Shown here piece after piece: positions 25,422-30,925 of a stretch of 30,925 nt of DNA. How positions within the stretch are numbered: the first letter of the stretch is position 1; the number at the start of each line of letters is the position of its first letter. The DNA is from Amphimedon queenslandica. Its lineage: Eukaryota; Porifera; Demospongiae; Haplosclerida; Niphatidae. Location: contig NW_003546567.1 of assembly GCF_000090795.2 (NCBI RefSeq), positions 1-30,925 on the forward strand, written 5' to 3'. Under the pieces are notes generated by a model, which saw nothing but the letters and a program-made list of their open reading frames with translations, made no database searches and was not told the origin of the DNA. The translations under genes and the position numbers were made by a program.

Positions 25422-25563
25422 GGCTCTTTCTTAACTCAGAAACTAAACGCGCACTTGAAATACTCGACGCCCTTTTTTTCAGCATACGCCCACTCGCCGA
25501 GCTCGGTTTCCATGACGACGAGCGCCAAGACTGGGTGGGGCTGGTTCTGCAGAGCTAGCAAGA
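25422..25563. promoter_or_regulatory. Shared promoter of the PDZ scaffold and coiled-coil genes
   Basis: Only 142 bp separate the two start codons. In the middle, GTTTCC-AT-GACGAC (25506-25519) fits the RFX X-box consensus RYYNYY-N(1-3)-RRNRAC at every position. The stretch is more GC-rich than its surroundings. Confidence 0.55.
25506..25519. promoter_or_regulatory. RFX-type X-box
   Basis: GTTTCCATGACGAC matches the X-box half-sites exactly. RFX factors use this motif to control ciliary genes in animals. It lies 45 bases upstream of the coiled-coil gene ATG and 85 bases upstream of the PDZ gene ATG. Confidence 0.5.
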
Positions 25564-26263
25564 ATGGCCACAGTCAATCAAGAAGCAGCCTTCAGAGCAT
25601 GGGTAGAAAGAAAAAACAAAGAACACAGAGTAAGAAAAGAGAGCATGCATTTAAAGATATCTTCAACTAATGTAGGAAGCTCTGGCAGCAGAGAAAAGAG
25701 AAATGGAGAGAGAAAGAAAAGCTTACCAAGAAAGAATGGCTAAAGGAAGAGCTGCCTACAAGTCCTGGCTGAGAAAAGTGGAGCTGGAGGATGAAGAAAT
25801 ACACAGAGAAGCAATAAGAAAGAGGTAGAATAAAACCAACTAGTTCTATAGTCTCTGCTTTTTGGACTAGCAGCATAGCAATGAAGAAGCCATCAGTACT
25901 ATTCTTTCTTTATAGGCAGAAAGATGCAATGGAGAGAGAGAGCAGGAACAAAAGAGAGCTAGAGTCTGCAAGAGGTTACAGAGAATGGAAGAGAAGGAAA
26001 GAAACTGAAGAAAAAATAAGAAGAGCTGCCAATGGAGACTACACAATCGACCAAAGAAGTACGTATATATATGCATCAACCAGTGCAAAAAATTATTTAA
26101 TTTTTTTGTAAAAGGCGAAACTCCAGCTCTCCCTGGCTACTTGAGTGTGTGGTCATGTGACAGTCACATGACTGATTTAATCACGTCAAGGGTCAAACGC
26201 CCACTCACTTACAGTCTGACTGATCTTCGAGATAAGTGGAAGCCTACGATAGAGACAAATTAA
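25564..26263 (+). CDS. Small coiled-coil protein with F/Y-x-x-W repeats
   Basis: Exons 25564-25629, 25676-25824, 25916-26058 and 26115-26263, in phase, giving 168 residues. Nearly all of the first 120 residues are charged, helical and rich in Arg, Lys and Glu. An aromatic-Trp motif recurs at FRAWVERKN (about 10-18), YKSWLRKVE (about 49-57) and YREWKRRKE (about 92-100). The C-terminus is different (ETPALPGYLSVWS, then TYSLTDLRDKWKP). This pattern resembles microtubule- or flagellum-associated coiled-coil proteins such as CCDC34, CCDC181 or MAP9, but I cannot assign an orthologue. The head-to-head promoter has an X-box, which would suit a ciliary role (inference). An AATAAA at 26374-26379 may end the transcript. 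The exon 3/4 junction uses donor GTACGT and acceptor TAAAAG; other junctions give early stops. Confidence 0.78.
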
Positions 26264-26530
26264 ATAATTATAATTATTAGTGAATTTGTGCTTGCCTGTA
26301 TTATAATTGAATGTAGAACAACAATCTGGTGTAGACTATCAAAATAGTTTATGACTTAAATAATAGCAAAAGTAATAAATAAAATAATAATAAAAATAAT
26401 AATAAAACTAATAGCAAGAGTACATAATATTTAGAGCAATGCAGCAGTAGCAATTGCAGCATTTACAGCATAGTAATACAAAAATACGTATACATGATAT
26501 AAAATTAATTAGATAGCTTTAGTAATAACA

Positions 26531-29325
26531 TTAGGCAGGAGTCATTTTTACCATGACAACACTGGAGGGATCAACAGGAGTTGTGAAACTACCTTGGAAT
26601 GTTCCTAAATCTTTCTGTTGGAAAAGATCCTTAACGGTAGCCTTTGAAGAGCTCAAGCCAACCTGAAGAAAAAAATAAAATTATTTACAAATTGCATGAA
26701 TGATTTTACTGTCTGAAAGGTAACAGTGACATTTTGAGGGCCAGCAAATGAACCAGAGTTGAAGAAAACAACAGCCATTGAGTTATCGGACAGCAACTTT
26801 GAGAAAACACGTACTTTACCTACCTACATAATATAATAATCCTTAAAATAAGTAGCAGAAAAAAAACAAACTCTTACTGTTGCCACAACTTTTCCTTGAT
26901 GGCCAAGTTTATCCTGACTTACTGATATCACATCACTAAAAAATATAATATTAGTATAGTACATACTGATTGAACTAAGCTAACCTGTTTTGTAGGATTG
27001 CTTTTGATTCATCTGAAATGGTACTCAAATCGTTTGACATTAGAAGAGGCTAAGGATCAATTATCATAATAATAATGATGATAAATTAATTTTTGGCTCA
27101 CAGCTGATAAAATAGACCAAATTGCCATCTGTGCCTGCTGCTCATCGACACTTAAACCAAAATCTCCAACAATCAACTAAAAATGAAATTTAATAACTCC
27201 TTGAGCCATTTCTTTTTTTACTATAAAATACAAGTTTTTCCACTATCACCCTCTCCATTTCTCTCTCTCCCTTTCTCCTCTTTACCATGTCTGGATCATT
27301 CCAGTGTCCAGGTCCAGCTGCTGGAATGAGATCATCCTCTTCCTTAGCATAATAATCAATAATTGATGTCACGCTATCCCAGCTATCCTATAAATGCCAC
27401 ACAATGAGGTCATGTGACTGTCATGTGACTAAAACTTACCGATATATCATGGTAATTCCTCCAAAGGTTACAAGTTTCACCAGCATAAGTATAATTTACC
27501 TAAGTAGAGAATATAAAAATTATTATCTTGTAATAGTATTACTGTTTTTCCAGATCCCACCCAGTATGCAGGCCAGCTGCAAGAAAAGACAATGTGGCGT
27601 CCAGTAGCATTCAGATAGTCGGAGACTTGCTTGTAGCCTTGGGGCATTCCATCTATATTAGCATTGCAGCCGTCCATCTTTAACATGTCAATGCCCCAAC
27701 TGGCAAATGTCTGTAAAACAGAAAAGTAAAGAGAGGGAAGAATAAAAAGAAACAGTTAAAAAATGAAAAATATATTGCTTTTAGTTACGTCAATATCAAG
27801 TTTCATCGATGGTCCACTGCCAGGATATCCACCACAAGTATGAGTGCCATAGTCTAACATGTACGGCTATTAGTAATACATGCACAGTAGCATCAATGAC
27901 TTACCTGCATATATTCCTAACTTTAGTCCTTTGGAATGTACCTGCAAGTATAACAGTACAGCCGTAATCAGCCTGCCCACCCACACACATCTTAGTAATA
28001 ATAAGAAATGTATCTTAATAGGTAACATTTGTCTGTCATAGTAATTCCAATGGTTTCTTTCATTGTAATAGTAATAGTAATAGTATTTGTAGTTGTATTA
28101 CTTCATACGGCATGCCTCTACCACATTTGAGTTGAGAATTATAATACTTACATAGTTAGCTAGTGCGGCTATACCGCTAGGGAAGCGATCAGGGTCAGCT
28201 TGAAGACGTCCTTGTGAATCCCTTTCCTTTGATGCCCAGCAGTCCTGAAGACGTACAGAAGCAATAAAATTAACTTTAACTAAATCAGCCCTTATTCTTG
28301 CAAGTAGATCAATAACCATCCTAAATATTATGGTCTCAGAGCTGAGTTTTCGTATGTAAGGAGAGATTTGGCATGCATATAATATGAGTAGTCCAACTCT
28401 ATTGGCTACAAGGTCACAGAGTAAGAGCAAGTGATTAAGATTTGGGCTGTATTGTTCTTGTTTTTTTGCATAATGCATTCATGATTGCAGTATTGAGGTA
28501 CTTAAAACATTCTAGTTCACTAATCCTCCTCACATCAATGTTAATGTATTGATAGCCAGCATCTTTAAAACCATCAGATGCAATATGGTCAGCCATTCGC
28601 ATGAAGAGCTTCTCACTAGAAAAAAAGAAAGTAGAAAAAAAATCAGTAATAGATAGAGATCACAGATCAATAGTAGAGAGGTAAGAAGTGCACCAAGAGA
28701 TCAGTAATATATAGAGATCAATAGTAGAGATTCATTAGCAAGTAAGAAGTACACCAAGAGAAAAGTGGATATACATTATAATAGTAGCAGCAGAAGTGTT
28801 TGGTGGTGAGAGGAAGGGAGCAGCAGGATACACTAGTAAAGTAAGTGTTAAGTGCAACAGGTGGAGAGATGCAACTATCGTATAGTGCTTTAATTTAGGT
28901 GAATTTTATTTTGGCAATTTCAAATCAAAATTGCTAATAAAAACTGCCAATCGTCAATGTGCATGCTTAGTATTAATAGCATGAGGACAAAAAATGTCAA
29001 ATTAAAAACATATTTTCCATTAATTACTATGCACCACCAAATAAAAGGTTTAGGTAGTAGTACTAGATTTGTACTTACCCGATACAGTTATCAGGATCAT
29101 CCTTGCAGTTTGTATTGCATGCATATCTCTCCCACGCCAGCCAGCCCACTTTATGTATAATAACAAAAAGAAAACAATTTTTTAAAAGATTTAAAGTAGG
29201 CTTGTGAAGGGTTATACACTTGTCTTACTCGGTGGGGTTAGGGCTACGCCATTATCTAAGGAGAGAGAGGAGTGCCAGAGAGAAGAAACAAGCAGGACAG
29301 CAAGAGCAAACTTGAATACAGACAT
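26531..29325 (-). CDS. NAGA: Alpha-N-acetylgalactosaminidase / alpha-galactosidase (GH27)
   Basis: Exons on the minus strand: 29325-29229, 29148-29079, 28615-28534, 28244-28152, 27941-27905, 27853-27789, 27710-27543, 27499-27440, 27387-27286, 27176-27102, 27049-26985, 26935-26878, 26823-26710, 26662-26531, all in phase. The product is 405 residues (human NAGA 411). It is a lysosomal or secreted glycosidase removing terminal alpha-GalNAc or alpha-Gal. Residues 1-about 23 are a signal peptide, followed by [19 protein letters not shown]. The nucleophile is Asp161 in MLKMDGC, and the acid/base is Asp222 in WRNYHD. The specificity loop reads CSWPAYW, with Ser193 and Ala196, which is the NAGA type; GLA has Glu and Leu there. 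N-glycosylation sequons NYT and NAT are present. The C-terminal beta domain is complete. GH27 enzymes of early animals may act on both substrates, so the name is by motif. Confidence 0.93.
28620..29078 (-). other. NAGA intron 2
   Basis: The longest intron of the gene, about 463 bp, with AGAGATCAGTAATA-type short repeats near 28640-28740 and otherwise nothing recognisable. Confidence 0.65.
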
Positions 29326-29589
29326 TTTGGCAGTCACAAACTTTAGAGTTTAGACTTTTAACAGTAATAAGAGGCGGAGCTGAAAACACACCACCCACGC
29401 ATTAAAATTAATTATACAAAAATAGAATAATGGTTTTTAATTTTTTTCTACATAAAAAATAAATAAATAAGAGTCATAAAACAATTGATTGACAAAATGT
29501 AGTAACAATGATTTAATATAGTCACTAGGATCTCATGTAAGGATTTTAAAAGTGAAGACACACATACACACACGCACTATGTGCTACAG
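29326..29589. promoter_or_regulatory. Region upstream of NAGA and downstream of the second FIP copy
   Basis: About 260 bp between the NAGA start codon and the stop codon of the duplicated Rab11-FIP exon. Both are on the minus strand, so this holds the NAGA promoter and the 3' UTR of the upstream gene copy. The left edge of the duplicated sequence seen here is at 29515. No clear promoter motif. Confidence 0.5.
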
Positions 29590-29711
29590 CTATTCTTTTG
29601 CCAGCTCCAATAGCTCTGGGTTATTGTTCATGATTGTGGATAAGAGTCTTTCTAAATATCCTCTAAGGGAAGTTAGCTCTTCACTCATCTCGATCTTTGA
29701 TTCTTTTAGCT
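29590..29711 (-). CDS. Second copy of the Rab11-FIP-like terminal exon (partial gene)
   Basis: The same 122-base exon as 76-197: acceptor CCAG at 29712-29715, reading frame for 39 residues (SEELTSLRGYLERLLSTIM, then NNNPELLELAKE) and TAG stop. No difference in the coding bases is visible, so this copy is intact as far as it can be seen. Its upstream exons would lie beyond the right edge. It is either a duplicate gene or the same locus met again at the end of a contig. Confidence 0.8.
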
Positions 29712-29827
29712 CTGGAAAAGAGGGAAAAGAAAAAGGAGAAAAATATCATAAACAATATGTACACGTGGAATAATTTATTATTGTACAGGAATGTGCATGT
29801 ACATGTACATTGTACATGTAAAGGGTC

Positions 29828-30665
29828 GGAATCAGTTCAAACTTGCTACACAGCATAAAAACACAGAAAAAATCATAAAAATGGAGAATTTTCTCCTAGT
29901 TATTTTTCGCCCAAATTTTGAGTAACTTTAAAAATTCGTAAAAAATCCAATTTTGATTGGAATCAGCTCAAACTTGCTACACAGCATAAGAACTTGTCTA
30001 TGTATCAAAAAAAATTATAAAAATGGAGAATTTTCTCCTAGTCATTTTTGGCGAAATTTGGCCAAAATCCCTGTACTATAGTACAGGGATTTTCGCCCAA
30101 TTTTTGAGTAACTTTAAAAATTCGTAAAAAATCTAATTTTGATTGGAATCAGCTCAAACTTGCTACATAGCATAAAAACATGTATACGTATCAGAAAAAA
30201 TCATAAAAATGAAGAATTTTCTCCTAGTCATTTTTGGCAACATTTGGCCAAAATCCCTGTACTATAGTACAGAGACTTTCGCCCAAATTTTTAATAACTT
30301 TAAAAATTCGTGAAAAATCCAATTTTGATTGGAATCAGCTCAAACTTGCTATATAGCATAAAAACATGTATACGTATCAGAAAAAAATCATAAAAATGAA
30401 GAATTTTCTCCTCGTCATTTTTGGCAAAATTTGGCCAAAATCCCTGTACTATAGTACAGGGACTTTCGCCCAAATTTTTAATAACTTTAAAAATTCGTGA
30501 AAAATCTAATTTTGATTGGAATCAGCTCAAACTTGCTACACAGCATAAAAACATGTATACGTATCAGAAAAAATCATAAAAATGAAGAATTTTCTCCTAG
30601 TCATTTTTGGCAATATTTGGCTAAAATCCCTGTACCTATTACAGGGACTTTTGCCAGATTTTAGA
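29828..30665. repeat. Hairpin-unit tandem array A' (five units)
   Basis: Counterpart of array A, with heads at 29828, 29959, 30145, 30331 and 30518. The additional unit relative to the left copy lies within 30331-30517. One unit's palindrome carries a mismatch (GTACAGAGAC) and the last unit is decayed (CTGTACCTATTACAGG), as in the left copy. Confidence 0.88.
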
Positions 30666-30925
30666 GTAACTTTAAAAATCCACTGACAAAAAGCCGAGCA
30701 CTATCCCTGCGAGAAAGCCTGCTCATAACTCTTAAAATTAATGCTAGAAATTTAGAACTACATGTACTGTAGCTGGGTGGGTATCATAAGACATGGATAC
30801 ATGTATAGTACATGCATTTTTTAGTGAAATTCACAAAACCATGGGCTATAATAATTATGATTAAACATTCTTCTTGTCAGAAAAATAGGCGTTGGAATTT
30901 TTTGTTATGAGACGAAAATGTGGAG

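Larger units (their letters stand above)
29515..30925. repeat. Right copy of terminal direct repeat
   Basis: Corresponds base for base to 1-1267 apart from scattered mismatches, a shorter TACATG tract and one additional hairpin unit (heads at 29828, 29959, 30145, 30331 and 30518). It runs to the end of the window without losing similarity. Confidence 0.93.

Overview
The window is nuclear DNA of an animal, most likely a sponge (a compact, AT-rich, Amphimedon-like demosponge genome). I base this on animal gene families with introns (many only about 45-75 bp), very short intergenic gaps, abundant (TACATG)n and (GA)n tracts, and no operon or bacterial features. The organism is inferred, not shown.

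Eight genes can be read from splice-consistent exons. (1) Minus, 76-7538: a Rab11-FIP-like protein with a C2 domain, an IPT/TIG domain and a C-terminal Rab11-binding coiled coil. (2) Minus, 7973-9124: LARP6-like RNA-binding protein, one exon. (3) Plus, 9676-13169: nicotinamide riboside kinase (NMRK), 7 exons. (4) Minus, 14065-17693: nucleoplasmin-like FKBP (FKBP39/46 type), 9 exons. (5) Plus, 17895-19109: ribosomal protein L17 (uL22), 5 exons. (6) Minus, 20096-25421: a scaffold with five full PDZ domains and half of a sixth, 12 exons. (7) Plus, 25564-26263: a small coiled-coil protein, 4 exons. (8) Minus, 26531-29325: alpha-N-acetylgalactosaminidase/alpha-galactosidase (GH27), 14 exons. The last exon of gene 1 then appears again at 29590-29711.

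The genes form head-to-head pairs with short shared promoters: LARP6/NMRK (about 550 bp, with a perfect heat-shock element and a TGACGTGG site), FKBP/RPL17 (about 200 bp, E-box and NRF1-like site), and PDZ scaffold/coiled-coil (142 bp, with a sequence fitting the RFX X-box consensus). The pairs meet tail to tail at NMRK/FKBP, RPL17/PDZ and coiled-coil/NAGA.

The first about 1.27 kb and last about 1.41 kb are the same sequence in direct orientation, with small differences. The window is therefore either one unit of a tandem duplication of about 29.5 kb or a contig with overlapping, possibly allelic, ends. A family of about 175-187-bp tandem units, each ending in a long hairpin centred on CTATAG, occurs at both ends, in an FKBP intron and directly downstream of the truncated last PDZ exon, with fragments in other introns. 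The observations I rate highest are the C2-TIG-FIP architecture, the terminal duplication, the hairpin repeat family whose arms changed together, and the truncated sixth PDZ domain beside one of its arrays.
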